Notes: generated by a model not told the origin, from the sequence alone. Counted from the first letter of the stretch, positions 45,565 to 57,315 are shown. The stretch: DNA of 64,000 bases from Voacanga thouarsii (GCA_026120185.1 JANUWF010001109.1:1666001-1730000); one strand, 5' to 3'. Made by a program: numbers and translations.

Positions 45565-45916
45565 TGTTATAAAATTAGGGTAGTGTTAGAATAAAATCTT
45601 CACACTACACACTAATAAAACTCTAACTATTTTGCACAAGAATTTCTCTCTTTCTCTTCTCTCACAATTTTCTCTAATCTTTCTTTCACTAATCTTTCTT
45701 TCACAAAATAATGTTGTATTACAAGCTTAGAGAATAGCTCTATTTATAGAGCTCTAATTAGTGGATTACATCATGGCATACATCATCTTCCACTAATCTT
45801 AATTAGTGGTGTCTCCATTAAATGGTGGACATCCATAAAAATCTTCTAATAATTCACATAAATCCATAATTAGTGGAGCCTCCACTAATTAATAAAGATT
45901 CCAATAATTCATAATA
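45565..45916 (-). repeat. copia B 5' LTR
   Basis: It is 352 bp, nearly identical to 40343-40694. Its TATA box lies at 45740-45748 (minus), the minus-strand sequence TATAAATAG preceded by GAGCTC. It is followed in plus orientation by AAAAG, the second copy of the target duplication. Confidence 0.95.
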
Positions 45917-45921
45917 AAAAG

Positions 45922-46619
45922 AATAATATTGCACAAAGTAGTGTTCAATTCTTCAATTTAATATCTTTAGAAAACTCCTAGAGAAATACTAAGATTATGA
46001 GGATTAAGTAAAATTCTTGGAGAAAAAGAGAAGGTTGATGAAGAAGGTTTCAAGGAAGAAGAAGAAGGCTTACTTGTCTATGAGTAATTTCTTTTCTCTT
46101 CTTTGTAATTTATTAACAATTTAAGATTTATATTTTAATTGTCTTTAGAGGATATTTTTTTAGATTCATGATTTTGTATTGATTTTAATTCTTTGATCAA
46201 TTGATTATTACTTTTGGTATTTGATTCTGTGTTTTTACTAAGGAATTAATTGACTGATTCTTCTCGTTAACTTACTTGCAAAATGGGTTGATAGTGGTCT
46301 CAATTTATTTAGTTTCATATTTGTTATCTCTTAACTTGCTTGAAAACGGGATTAATTGTCAAAAACTTGAGTAATCAAAATTTAGTTGATAATTGTTAGA
46401 ATAGATATTCATTGGCTAATTTCATACTTAAATCACCTAGAATGTAAGGATTTATGTGAGGATTGATTTTAATGCATCTTTTGGGTAAATTAGTTGAGAT
46501 AGAATATATTCTCTAATTTAACTAGAAGATAGTGATTCCATGTATTGGAAATGAAGTGGTTCTACTTTAATCATTCATGATGCCAAGATAATAATAAATT
46601 GAGAGAATAGCCAGTCAAT
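45922..46619 (+). repeat. element F 5' LTR, second part
   Basis: It aligns with about 53168-53886 of the F 3' LTR, starting AATAATATTG and ending at AGTCAAT. The last five bases TCAAT (46615-46619) are the target duplication of the 3.3 kb solo LTR. Confidence 0.88.
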
Positions 46620-49600
46620 TGTAACACCCCATATTTTTACCTTATCGTAATGGGCCGGATTCAGGAGGGATGTCGCCCCATCTGACGTCTCAGACTAGGG
46701 GTCTTTATAACGATGTAACTTATAGTAAGTAGGTAAAGTCAAAACTTAAGTAAACAAAGGAAACATGCTTTTTATTTATGTAACATATGAGTCATGATCG
46801 GTACATTGTCATAGTTCCCAAAAATACATGAGCTAAACCACCTCATAGTCTATATACAATATTCCACATACAATGTTCACTTCAAAAGATTAACTATCCA
46901 GCGCTAGGGAAGAAGCCTGGGTAGTACCGTTATTAGTCTTCAGCTTTAGCTCCTAAAAAAAAAGAACAAACATACGTGTGAGTGGTATACTCAGTGAGTC
47001 CCGTGTGTGCTAGTGTTTTGCTTAGAAGAGAAAGTTGGTTTTCATTTTCTTTGCTGAAATAAATTTCGTAACCTGAAAAAAGCGATGATTAACAAATTTA
47101 AATTCAATTTATTATGTTCTTCCATAAAACAATGGCTTCCAAACACATGACCCCTAATTCAAGAAATGTGGGTTCTTCCCCATCTAGAAGTGCGACCCGC
47201 GTACAAAGTTTAAAGAATTTCGCCTTCGGCTACACGGTCTCTTGTGCCAAAGACTGCGCCTTACAGCACGTCACATATGTTATGCCAGAAGGGTGAGCAG
47301 CGTACCAATGTACCTCACCGTGCACTTAGGGATCTTTTACTTGCCACCATAAGACAGGGGTCCTAATCCTGACGTCAATCACCATCAAGGTGGCAAGGGG
47401 TTGAACACACCAAGTGTCCCCACTCGGTCTCATGTGAACAACCCACCATCACAATCAATAGGCAATTATCGGGCTCACAACGGCTAGCCAGGAACAGCTA
47501 ATTCCATTGTCTTGTCGCCCCATTCGGAGTAAAATAAGCCCAATAAATGGACCAGGTTATTTGGGTTCATCTATCTCTAACGAAGGCTAGTACAAAGGTC
47601 AAAGCCCTTGCTGAGTACTCAACGTCACCATTGATTCACATAATCAATATACTCCTCTGAAAGGAGTTTGCTCTCCCCGAAGGGAATTCAAAACAACTCA
47701 TTCTTGGGGCCAAACATCATTTTATAAAACTTTTACATCACTCGAGTGGGTATTTTCAAGAGCTAGCAAAATTATATAAATTTCATCTCGGAAGCCATTG
47801 AGCATAAAGAAAGCTTATTTTAAGCGTAAAGAAAGCTCATTGAAATATTTCGTTCATCTAGAAAATCTTTAAGCATAAAGGAAGCTCATTGAAACATTTC
47901 ATAAATATCAATTAGACTGGATTCATAGGCTTCAATCATATCAAGAAGACATAGTTTATATCAGAGAAACATTAAACTTTGTCAAAAAAACACATAGCAA
48001 TTGGTAGTTTTAAAATCAAGGGACTCACCTTGTATATTTAGTCGAAGTTGCACTTGTATAGACCTAAAAGATGTTCTCTTGACTTGATTCACCTACACCA
48101 TTGGTATATCCCTTTTTCATTACTCAGTGGTTTGAAATGCTTAATGGTTTGATTAAGGTTTCTATAACTTTCTTAAAGAAATAAATGGATTAGTGCATTG
48201 GATGGTTTTCTGGTTTTACAGCTTTACCACCCTCCACCATTCTTCACACAATTTATTCAATATAGGTCCAAATAGGGTGAGGCTACTTCCATAATATTCC
48301 TAAGATATTCCTTTCTCAATTCCAGGTCATGAGTCATGCAAACTCCATCCCATTTTGTACAGTTTTCCAGTTAATTTCACTGTTCTGAGTTTGGAGTTTA
48401 GTTTCGTCACTTTCCAGTATTTTGTTCATAACTCTTCCAATTCAGGTCCAAATGAGTTGAAACCACTTCCTAAATACTCCTAGGATATTCTATATCAATT
48501 TCAAGTCATAGAGTATTCAAACATCTTTCTATTTCATTCAGTTTTCCAGCTAAACTTGCTACTCCGAGTTGGGTGGTTCAGAATTACAGTTTAGAAACCT
48601 AACTTGTTTTAACTTATTCCCCTAGTTTCTTCAACATACCCTACCTCATTTAAACTCTTCAATACTTCATTTAACATCCCAATATCTGTATTCTAATATG
48701 TTTTCATATCCAGCACTTCTCTTTTATCCAAATGCATTAATTATTCCAAGCTTATCAAACCAGAAAATTTTGGCAGTTTACATTATTCTTGATATTTCTG
48801 ATCTCTTAGTCAACCAAACCTACATCACCTTATCCAAATCCTTTCTAGCTAGTCTAGGACAGGCTTAGGATTATTCATGTTCAAATTCTAGCAAACCATC
48901 ACTCTAAAATGAACTGAAAATCATGTCTACTTCATCACTCATCCAATCGGTTAATCAACCATCACAAAATCAACATATTTTCATTACTTAACTTCAACAA
49001 TATTTATATGCAACTAGCTTCCAACTTCTAGTATCATTTTATTAGCTTTGAGAAGTGATCTCTTACCTTTCCAAGATGAAGGCAAGCTGTAACTCTCCCT
49101 CCTTTTCTTCCTTTTCCTTTCCTCCTCCTTGATGCCAGTTCTTCTCTTCTTTCTCTTGCTACCGAAAATCTCTCTCTCTCTCTTCTTGTCTTTCTTTTGT
49201 TTTCTCTTCCTCACTTCTCTATTTTTCTTTTCTTCTTGCTACTCTCTCTCTTGGCCGAAATCCGCCCCCTTGCTCCTATTTATATAGCTTGCTCCTCTTG
49301 ACCTTATTTTGGACTTTATAAAAGATCTAGGGTGAGTTGGCAATTTTTAGAAGTCTTGAGACTTCTCTAGGTTTTTCAAGAGAATTGTGGATTGCCCTAG
49401 AAGATTGTAGGGTCCTCTAGAAGTTTGAAGAAATTCTTAAAATCTCTTAGGACTAATATATGCTTAATCAAGATTAACTTATCCTAACCTCACTTAGCTT
49501 AATTAAGCTTAATTAGAGAAAGTCTAATAATTGTCAAATTTGGTCAACAATGTCATGCTTGTAGCCCACCTTTATTTAATTTTTTGTGGGCCCCCTAAAA

Positions 49601-49940
49601 TATCCTTGTGGGTCCCCTAAAATATCTTTCCATATAAGATATTATAACCTAAGATATTTATAGGATTAGGTATAATATATACATATATACATACATGTAT
49701 AAATAATGATAAGAATAATATAATAATTCAATATAATTATTTAATTTTATTAATACTATAATTTAATATTGCCAAGAGATTTTGGTATTAGATAATTAAT
49801 ATATAAAATAGCAATAATGGATAATAGTAATAATGGAATAAAACGTATCATAAATTCTTTTTATATTTTATCTTCTCTCATTTTTTTTTTTAACACAAGT
49901 CCACCCTATGCAAGTGCTTAATATAAAGAGGGTTATTACA
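46620..49940 (-). repeat. 3.3 kb solo LTR, Ty3/gypsy (Tekay/Del-like)
   Basis: It runs from TGTAACACCCC to GGGTTATTACA, is bounded by TG..CA, and has a perfect 5 bp target duplication, TCAAT (46615-46619 and 49941-49945). The uninterrupted F 3' LTR shows the empty site near 53885. No internal element sequence is present. The likely promoter reads on the minus strand (TATATAAATA at 49277-49286 followed by a GA-rich leader), so I place it on minus. Long LTRs with TGTAA..CACCC-type ends fit Tekay/Del chromoviruses. The frames inside it (47114-47296, 49014-49214) are not genes. Confidence 0.85.
49277..49286 (-). promoter_or_regulatory. TATA box of the solo LTR
   Basis: On the minus strand TATATAAATA is followed within 30-60 bp by AGAGAGAGAG-type leader sequence. 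The same arrangement occurs in the LTR-like fragment at the start of the window. Confidence 0.55.
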
Positions 49941-49945
49941 TCAAT

Positions 49946-50287
49946 CATTATTGTGTATTCAAGGATTTCTATCTATTTAAATGTCTTTTCTCCTTATTCT
50001 CATTCCTTGATTATCCTTATAACTTTTCTTGTGTGACGTGACTTTTTCTCTAGTATATTAGGTTAGTATTTTATTTATTTCTTCTTATTTTATTGACTAA
50101 ACAATAAAAATTTAGGTAAAGTATGGTGGGAGCCTAAGTTCTCATGGATTTGATACTTGTTGTTCCCTATACTATATAATGAGTTTACTTGCTTATATGT
50201 GTGATTTTAGTAATTGGTATTTTAATTAAAGCTTGATTGATTGTAGACTTTGTTAATAATATTTTCCATACTAAAAAACCCGTATCA
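49946..50287 (+). repeat. element F 5' LTR, third part
   Basis: It aligns with about 53887-54229, starting CATTATTGTGTATTCAAGG and ending CCCGTATCA. The primer site follows. Confidence 0.88.
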
Positions 50288-50293
50288 AGTTTT

Positions 50294-50311
50294 TGGCACC
50301 GTTGCCGGAGA
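50294..50311 (+). other. element F primer-binding site, tRNA-Asp type
   Basis: TGGCACCGTTGCCGGAGA matches 16 of 18 bases of the tRNA-Asp site TGGCGCCGTTGCCGGGGA. It lies six bases past the LTR end. Confidence 0.88.
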
Positions 50312-50508
50312 TAGGCACTATTGGAAACACTTAAGTTTTGTTGTATTTGTATATATCACTAACTTTTGTTTTTAGAAACTTTGTGAATATTTGCATTTTT
50401 TTTAGTATATGACTTTGTTTTTTATTTGTTTAAATTTTTGCTATTCTTTATTTTTATTTTCGATTTGAATTTTATTTTTCTTTCTGAGTGCGATGTTGAC
50501 ATTATCAT

Positions 50509-50989
50509 GGACAATCATTCTTCGAGAAGTACATGGCATTGGGCACAAAATCAAATTGGCTACAATGATGGTAGATTGGCACAATTGCAGGCTTGCGTTG
50601 ATATTTTGAGTGAGAAATCACTTGAAGCATCCCTAAATTTCTTTGGTAATAATTCCAATGCTTCAATTAAGGGGTACGAAGAATCATCCCAACAAATGAC
50701 CTCTAAAAGAACATGACTAGCAAAGTTGGTTGATGAGATTTGCAATAAGGAATTGAAAATTGCAAAAAAAAAGGATACCTCTTGATTCATGGAGCCCACT
50801 GATGCCATTGATGATGTGTTAAATTTACCATGCCTCAAGGAGTTGGACCTTTTAATACTACATCATACAAAGTCCTTAGAAGATATTGACAAACTTTACC
50901 CTTCACCCTATCCAAAGGGAGGTAACTTAGTTTTTGTAGACCATGCATTGAAAAGTAAAGATTTTTTTATCCCATCTGTAAGAACTTAA
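50509..50989 (+). pseudogene. unrecognised ORF remnant in element F
   Basis: An ATG at 50509 starts MDNHSSRSTWHWAQNQIG. After a stop near 50715 and a shift, 50789-50989 continues with PCLKELDLLILHH and DKLYPSPYPKGG. I do not recognise the family. Its place right after the primer site is that of gag, but no capsid or zinc-knuckle motif is visible. Confidence 0.4.
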
Positions 50990-52744
50990 TTACAAAGTTT
51001 AAAGAGGAATTTTCATTGTGGCAAATTTTTTGAATGGTTAATTGGTGATGTCAAGATTGATACCCTCTTTAGATATCATGTGAACTTATACGTTAAACAA
51101 AAAACATTTGTGTGTCTAAAGGAGTGTTAGAAAATGAGGTTTATGTGATTTGCTTTGATAAAAAAAAAATTGTTTTCATGAACATTATCTTTTTTTCAAA
51201 AACCTCCCTTCTTTTTACATTCATCATGCTTTCCCATCATCCCTTGATAAAGAAAATTAATGCACATTTGAGAAAGTAGGAATGAAAGAGTTTGTATCTT
51301 TGTATTGACCTTTTCTAGTGGTTATGTCTTTTTGCGTCCCCTTTCCCAATTAAGGAAACTATTTTCCAATTTAAGTATGGGAGAGTGAACCGTGCCTTTA
51401 TTAGTTTTTTAGTATTTTTATCAGTATTTTGCTTTCGTAGGTTTTCTTTTATTTTGGTGTACTTTATTTTGCTTTTTTTTTTGTGCTTTTATTTGTATTT
51501 TATTTTGCAGGCTTGAACAAATACTTCTTGAACAAGCTCTTCTCTCTATTTTCAGTTTTGATATCTAATGGAGCATATTACACTTAGGGAGTATTGCTTA
51601 ACTTTATCCCTCTTTTTATCATTTTTCGTCCCTTTAGAGATGTTTTCTTGTGTTAATTTTTTGCCAATGAAGACATTGTCTAGTTTAGATGTGGGAGAGT
51701 GGTTTGGTAATATTCTTTATCCAAGTTTTCGTCAATTATCTTGGTGTTTTCTTGGTATCAAGCTAATTTTTGAAATAATTTTGAAATTTTTGAAAATTTG
51801 AAAGTTTAGATATGCTAAATTGAACTTATTTGTCTATAATGGAATTTTGATTTTCTTTTCAACTTAAGATATGGATTTGTCATTCATTATGGTTTGATTT
51901 TTATTAAAAGTAAACATGTGTATTAAGTTGAATTTTGCTAAGTCTTGAGAATTTAAGTTGACATTGGTTATATTTGGTATTTAAGTTTTGCTTTATTCTT
52001 TGGATTTGAATATGAATGATGTGATGAATATAGGAAGATTTGTTGACTAATTCCTATATTATGGGTTTAAAATTTACTTGACTTTGAGTTGTGAATAAGG
52101 AATGTGAGGAAATGGAAAAATAATAAGTGAAAAAAAAAATCATTGTTATGTGAGATGAAAAAAAATGAGTTAAAAAAAAGCTTTTATTTTTGAAAAAAAA
52201 AAAAAGACCTTTTGCTACAAAAGGGGATTAATATGGAGAAAAGTAGCAAAAATGCAAGAAACAAGAAATGCTGAAAAAATTATGATGACTATAAGGGGGC
52301 TAATACGGTGCGGAAATAGAAATTCGTTCACTTGAGGCTATTAATTCTCTAAGTCATTGAAAAAAAAAAAGAGTAGAGTGTTTCCTTATCTCATTACTTA
52401 AGTTGTGTTTATAATGTTGCAATTGGTTAACTGGCTTGATTTGTATAATTTATGTTATCTATGTTTTTGCTTGGGGAGTAGAATGATTTTCTTGTACTAA
52501 ATGTAAGCTTGTTGAACCTAACTTTGATGGCCTTGGGATTATTTGATTTAATACATGAGTTTACAAGGTTTTGAAAGGGTTGAATGAATGACGAATTTAT
52601 GTTTACAGTTAGAAGAATGTTATGTCTTTATTATGGATGAATTTGCTAAGGAAAATTTTGTTAAATTATTTTGTCTTATTCTAAATGCTTAGTGTCTAAT
52701 TTTTGTTTGTTTGAGGACAAGCAAAGCTTAAATGCAGAGGAATG
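50990..52744 (+). other. element F non-coding interior and polypurine tract
   Basis: No gene is seen. Three variants of one motif occur: CCAATTTAAGTATGGGAGAG near 51366, a TAGTTTAGATGTGGGAGAG form near 51680, and the LTR-adjacent GCTTAAATGCAGAGGAATG (52726-52744), which takes the polypurine-tract position. The frame at 51568-51801 spans one of the motifs and is not supported as a gene. Confidence 0.6.
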
Positions 52745-54229
52745 TGATAGGGGCTAAATTCACCAATATTTTTTTAGTTATTTGAGGATATATTGTGATA
52801 CATTTGGTGTAATAACTAGTTATACTTCTTCATATTTGATATTTGCCTTTAGAAAGATATTTTGAATTTTTTGTGCAAAATTAGCAAGAAAAGATGAAAA
52901 AATCATCACCGTTGTTGTGCATAGCCAGTGCTAAATTGCCATCGGCCCTAGGTTGGAATAGGGAAAAAGGTCGAAAAAACAGAGTACGGCCGACGTCGGG
53001 TGTAAGGGACTAAGCCGGCGTCGGCCCAATACAGTATTAAGGCGGTGAATTTCCTTTCAAATCAAATTTTGGCAACTTCTGCTAGGATTCTTTTGGGAAC
53101 TTTTTCAACCATAGAAAATGACTCTTGTAGGAACTTTTTGGAAATTAGAACTCCTATAAATATAAGAGAATAATATTGTAAAAAGTAGTTTTCAATTCTT
53201 CAATATAATATCTTTAGAAAACTTCTAGAGAAACACCAAGATTTAGGAGGATCAAGGAGAATTCTTGGAGAAGAAAAAGAGGTTGCTCAAGAAGATTTCA
53301 AGGAAGAAGAAGAAGAAGAAGAAGAAGAAGAAGAAGAAGGCTTACTTGTCCGTGAGTAGTTTCTTTTCTCTTCTTTATAATTTATTGACAAATTAAGATT
53401 AATATTTTAATTGTCATTAGAGGATATTATTTTAGAATCATGATTTTGCATTAATTTTAGTTCTTTGATCAATTGATTATTATTCTTAGTATTTGATTAC
53501 TTGTTTTTACTAAGGAATAATTGATTGATTCTTCTTGTTGACTTGCTTACAAAAGGGTTTGATAGTGGTCTCAATTTATTTAGTTTCATATTTATTATCT
53601 CTAACCTGCTTAAAAACAGGGTTAATTATCAAGAACTTGAGTTCAAATATTAGTTTATGATTGTTAGAATATAAATTCATTGGCTAATTTCATACTTAAA
53701 TCACCTAGAATATAGGGATTTGTGCGAGGATTGATTTTAATGCATCTTTTAGATAAATTAGTTGAGAAAGAATATATTCACTGATTTAACTAGAAGATAG
53801 TGATTCTATTTATTGCAAATAAAGTGAGTCTACTTTAATCCTTCATGATGTCAAGATAATAATAAATTGAGAGAATAGCTAGTCAATCATTATTGTGTAT
53901 TCAAGGATTTCTATCTATTTACATGTTTTTTCTCCTTGTTCTCACTCCTTGATTATCCTTGTGACTTTTCTTGTGTGACTTGACCTTTTCTCTAGTATAT
54001 TAGGTTAGTATTTTATTTATTTATTCTTAATTTATTGACTAAATAATAAAAATTTAGGTAAAGTAAGGTTGGAGCCTAAGTTCTCTTAGACTCGATGCTT
54101 ACTATTCCTTATACTATATGATAGGTATATTTGCCCGTATTTGTAGTTTTACTGGTTAGCATTTTAATTAAACATTAATTAGTTGTGGACTTTGTTGATA
54201 ATATTTTATATACTAAAAAACATGCATCA
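52745..54229 (+). repeat. element F 3' LTR
   Basis: The LTR is 1485 bp, from TGATAGGGGCTAAATTCACC to AAACATGCATCA, without insertions. It shows the empty target sites of copia B (near 53160) and of the 3.3 kb solo LTR (near 53885). Confidence 0.9.
53303..53339. repeat. (GAA)n microsatellite
   Basis: About 12 GAA units lie in the F 3' LTR. The same place in the 5' LTR (about 46055-46065) has only a few, so the tract expanded after insertion or shrank in the other copy. Confidence 0.95.
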
Positions 54230-54289
54230 ATCCCCAACAACAACATTAATTAAGTCTATGACAACTTGAGTTCTCTTGTTAAACAAATG

Positions 54290-54510
54290 AAACACTCTAT
54301 TTTTATTTGCGAATGGCTATAGTCAAGTACAAGGCATTGATTTAATGATTTATTTTCACCTTTTGTTACAAATAATTCTCTACGTGTTTTGCTTGCTTTA
54401 CTGCTATGTATCATTTGGAACTAGAGCATCTTGATGTTAAGATAGCCACTCTATATGGTAAGCATAAGGAACAAATTTACATGAAAGGAAAAGAGAGAAT
54501 TATTTTTAAC
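54290..54510 (+). pseudogene. copia reverse transcriptase scrap
   Basis: Frameshifted text reads NGYSQVQGID, then YHLELEHLDVKIATLYG and EQIYMKGKE, matching the RVT_2 block K-G-Y-x-Q-x-x-G-I-D to L-D-V-K-T-A-F-L-x-G. It is only about 200 bp long and abuts the F 3' LTR. Confidence 0.7.
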
Positions 54511-54599
54511 AAAAGAGAGAATTGTTGTTGAATCCTCCCGCAAATCACATTGATCCTCTTATGGATGTTTTCATATTTTACTCACAATCAGGCTGCAGC

Positions 54600-54893
54600 A
54601 CACATGAAGTATCTCACAGCTTTGATCACTCTTTTCTTGGCCAATTCTCCTCTATTTTGTGTTGTTTCTCCAAACTTGGCCCTGGCGCTAGGTCAGTCTT
54701 CTTGGCTTAGTGTCGGGTCTTCACTAGAATTTCTCACTCTAAATTCACATATTTTAGCATAAAATCATAGAAAAATATTTTTATAAGTAAAATATCAAAT
54801 AGGAAGGTATATGACTAGTTATTATATCAAAAGTATCACAAAATATTCCCAAATAATTAGAAAAATATATGTAAATTTAGGCCCTATCAATTA
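54600..54893 (-). repeat. inverted fragment of an F-family LTR
   Basis: On the minus strand it begins TGATAGGGCCTAAATTTACA at 54893 and follows the F LTR (CTAATTATTT, TTTTGTGATACTTTTGATAT, AACTAGTCATA). It fades by about 54600. The frames at 54522-54762 are not supported as genes. Confidence 0.7.
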
Positions 54894-56066
54894 TTGATTC
54901 TAGAGCTACTGACCATATCTGCAACTCCTTGCAAGGTTTAGAAAGATAAGGAGACTAAAAAAAAGGCGAGCATGATCTCGGCGTGGGAAATAGAGCTCGA
55001 ATATGATTGCAAGCAATAGGAGATCTGAAACTTTTTTTTTTCTTTTTTGTAATAGAACAATTTTATTAAAGGAAATTTTTTATATATCTGGTTTCAAACG
55101 GAATTTGATTTCAGTTGCAAAGCATACTAATCATAGATATTCTATTTCATTCCATTCTGGTATTTCCATTTGCGGAGATGGAAATGTTTTATATACTAGG
55201 CACGTATATAAAAAATTATTCTTTATTAATCCTATTAACAATCAAGTAAACAACACTCAAAGTGAACCTGTAAATAAAAAGAGGAATAACAATATCAATG
55301 ACTCATATTTATAATATCTAAGGTTGGACCACATTAATTCAACTAGGATTCAAAGATTAATCTATGATGGGCATTTAAACTCACTGAGATTAGAAAGTTA
55401 GCCTCAGTGTAAATTATGGCTTAGGGGCAAGATGACCAAAAGGTCTTTTACCCAAAAGGTAGTTCGAACCAAAGAAATATTGAGTTTAGTTCACACTGAC
55501 GTGTTGTTCTTTATCCATATTATCAAGGGAAGATTTTGAGTACTTTACCATGTTCATAGATAATTATATAAGGTAGGGTTATGTTTACATAATGAAATAC
55601 AAGTCTAACTATTTTGATAAGTTCAAAGAGTATAAGGCTGATGTGGAGTGTCAAATAGATAAACTGATCAAAACCCTTCGATCAAATCATTGCTGAAAAT
55701 ATCTCCTAAGTGAGTTTAATGATTATACGGTACATTATGGGTAGTATCTCGGCTTAATGCTCTCAAGACACCCTAGCAGAATGGAGTAACTGAGAGAAAG
55801 AATATGACATTGATAGAAATAGTCTGAAGCATGGTATCTTATGTGACTCTTCCAATTTCATTTTTGGGATATGCCCTAGAAAAAGCAGTATATTCTCAAC
55901 TTGTTACCTTCCGAATCAATATCTAAAACACCCTATGAGATGTAGATTGGGCAAAAGCCAAGTTTAAATTATTTCAGGATATAGGATTGTCCAACTTATG
56001 TAATGATTAAGGGAGATAAATTAGAGCCAAGATCATAACTGTGCTACTTCATTGGGTATTGAAAGG
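54894..56066 (+). pseudogene. copia E fragment, relative of copia C
   Basis: It starts at the protease active-site block (IDSRATDHI-like) and continues through the integrase of the copia C family: SGFKRNLISVAKHTN, ISFHSGISICGDGNVLYTRHVYKKLFFINPINNQ at 55003-55314, then a DHINSTRIQRL-like zinc region and core fragments with stops. It ends at AAAGG (56062-56066), where the LTR of element D begins. Confidence 0.8.
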
Positions 56067-57237
56067 TGTTAGCCCTAAGGGTTTTCTCCTATATTTTGAC
56101 TTATGACAAACATTGATGTGAACTAACTTGTGTAATTTATATGTGATAGGACATGTTTGACCTCAGTTCTTCTAAGGCATTCAAATCTGATTGTTAAGCA
56201 ATTCTTGAGCAACGAATTCAAATATGGGAGATCAAATAAAGTTTATGAGATTGTATACCAAAGAGTCCTTATAGAAGAATTTTAGACTAGGAAATATTAT
56301 TAAGGTATTTCTTATTAATTCCTATGTCTCTTTACCTTTTGATCCAATTGATTTTTACCTTGAAGCACACAGAGAAAAAGATTTCAAAGTTTTGAAAATA
56401 TCAGAATTTTAGATTAAGTAGTTTTGATGATCTACATCCAAAAGATTCATCCAAAATCCTGTAAACAGTACTGAATTGTTTCTACCAGAAAAAGTGCCTT
56501 GTTGGACTTACCTTTTAGATGCATCATCGTCTGAAACTTGAGTCCAAAACACGGGTAAATTTAACAGAAAAATTATAGTCGTTTTATAGCCATTGGTACT
56601 TCACTTTTTAGCTCTATAAAAAGCCTCTAAACAAGATTAGACATAAGATTTGTGTGGCATTCTTCTAAGAAATACTATTGCTCAATAGAATACAAAAATC
56701 TCATTTTATCAAGTGCTTCAAAGTGAATTCATATTGTGTCAAAAATGTAAAAGTGTTTTTGCTTTGTACCTTAGTGAACTCCTGCTCAAACAAGTGAGCT
56801 TTTACTGTTCTATTGATATTCAATTTCTTTTGTAGTATAAGGTTATGGTGCAAAACCTATTTGAGGTGAACCTTGATTTGATTGTTTGATTGAGAGGTTT
56901 TGAAAAATCAAGTGTGGTGATTCTCTCTTGTATGTGGTAGAGTTTGATTTCATTAAGTTGAGTAAATGAAATCTGGTTGAAAATCCTTAAGTGTGAGCTT
57001 AAAGTAGTGGACGTAGATCTTGATAGATCGAACCATTATACATTCTGTGTCTCATTTCTTTGCATACGTCATTGACTGCATTGTATTTCTTACTTTAGTC
57101 TGAATTTGGATATATCTCAAAGTGTTCTTGGATAGCTTTTTTTGTCACCATAAATTTGGTCCAAGAAACTTGATGATCTTCATTATTATGCATATCAGAC
57201 GATTGGAAAATTTTTAGTTTGCCAAAAACCTCATTCA
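56067..57237 (+). repeat. element D 5' LTR
   Basis: It starts TGTTAGCCCTAAGGG directly after the copia E coding text. The right end is uncertain: a CA at 57236-57237 leaves 20 bp to the primer site, or the LTR may run closer to 57257. A TATA box lies at 56615-56622. No second LTR is in the window to fix the ends. Confidence 0.7.
56615..56622 (+). promoter_or_regulatory. element D LTR TATA box
   Basis: TATAAAAA within GCTCTATAAAAAGCCTC is the best core-promoter match in the LTR. Confidence 0.55.
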
Positions 57238-57257
57238 CCCCCCTAAGGTTTTTTATT

Positions 57258-57269
57258 TGGTATCAGAGC
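57258..57269 (+). other. element D primer-binding site
   Basis: TGGTATCAGAGC is an exact match to the standard plant tRNA-iMet site of copia elements. Confidence 0.92.
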
Positions 57270-57315
57270 TTGGTCTACATATTCTTGGATTAACAACCTT
57301 GTAGAAAAGATCCTT

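Larger units (their letters stand above)
40343..45916 (-). mobile_element. Ty1/copia retrotransposon B, young insertion
   Basis: This is a full-length minus-strand element of 5574 bp with two 352 bp LTRs, primer site, polypurine tract and all copia domains in order. The target duplication AAAAG (40338-40342 and 45917-45921) is perfect. The empty site is visible in the F 3' LTR near 53160. The LTRs differ at two positions by eye, so the insertion is recent, yet every major coding part is frameshifted or has a stop. Confidence 0.95.
39886..54229 (+). mobile_element. LARD-like Ty3/gypsy element F, split twice
   Basis: After subtracting copia B and the 3.3 kb solo LTR, F has a 5' LTR in three pieces, a tRNA-Asp primer site, a 2.4 kb interior without polymerase, and a 3' LTR. 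The three 5' LTR pieces sum to about 1.50 kb, against 1485 bp for the 3' LTR. The interior lacks protease, reverse transcriptase and integrase, so F must have depended on another element. Its outer flanks (GTCCT left, ATCCC right) are not a clean target duplication. Confidence 0.8.

Noticed and set aside
47114..47296. 60-codon frame in the solo LTR
   Set aside because: It is inside the 3.3 kb LTR and has no codon or motif support.
39881..54234. Target duplication around the whole F element (GTCCT / ATCCC)
   Set aside because: Only three of five bases agree, which is not enough to claim a duplication.
54522..54762. Hydrophobic small frames that look like membrane segments
   Set aside because: They overlap the inverted F-family LTR fragment and overlap each other in two frames.
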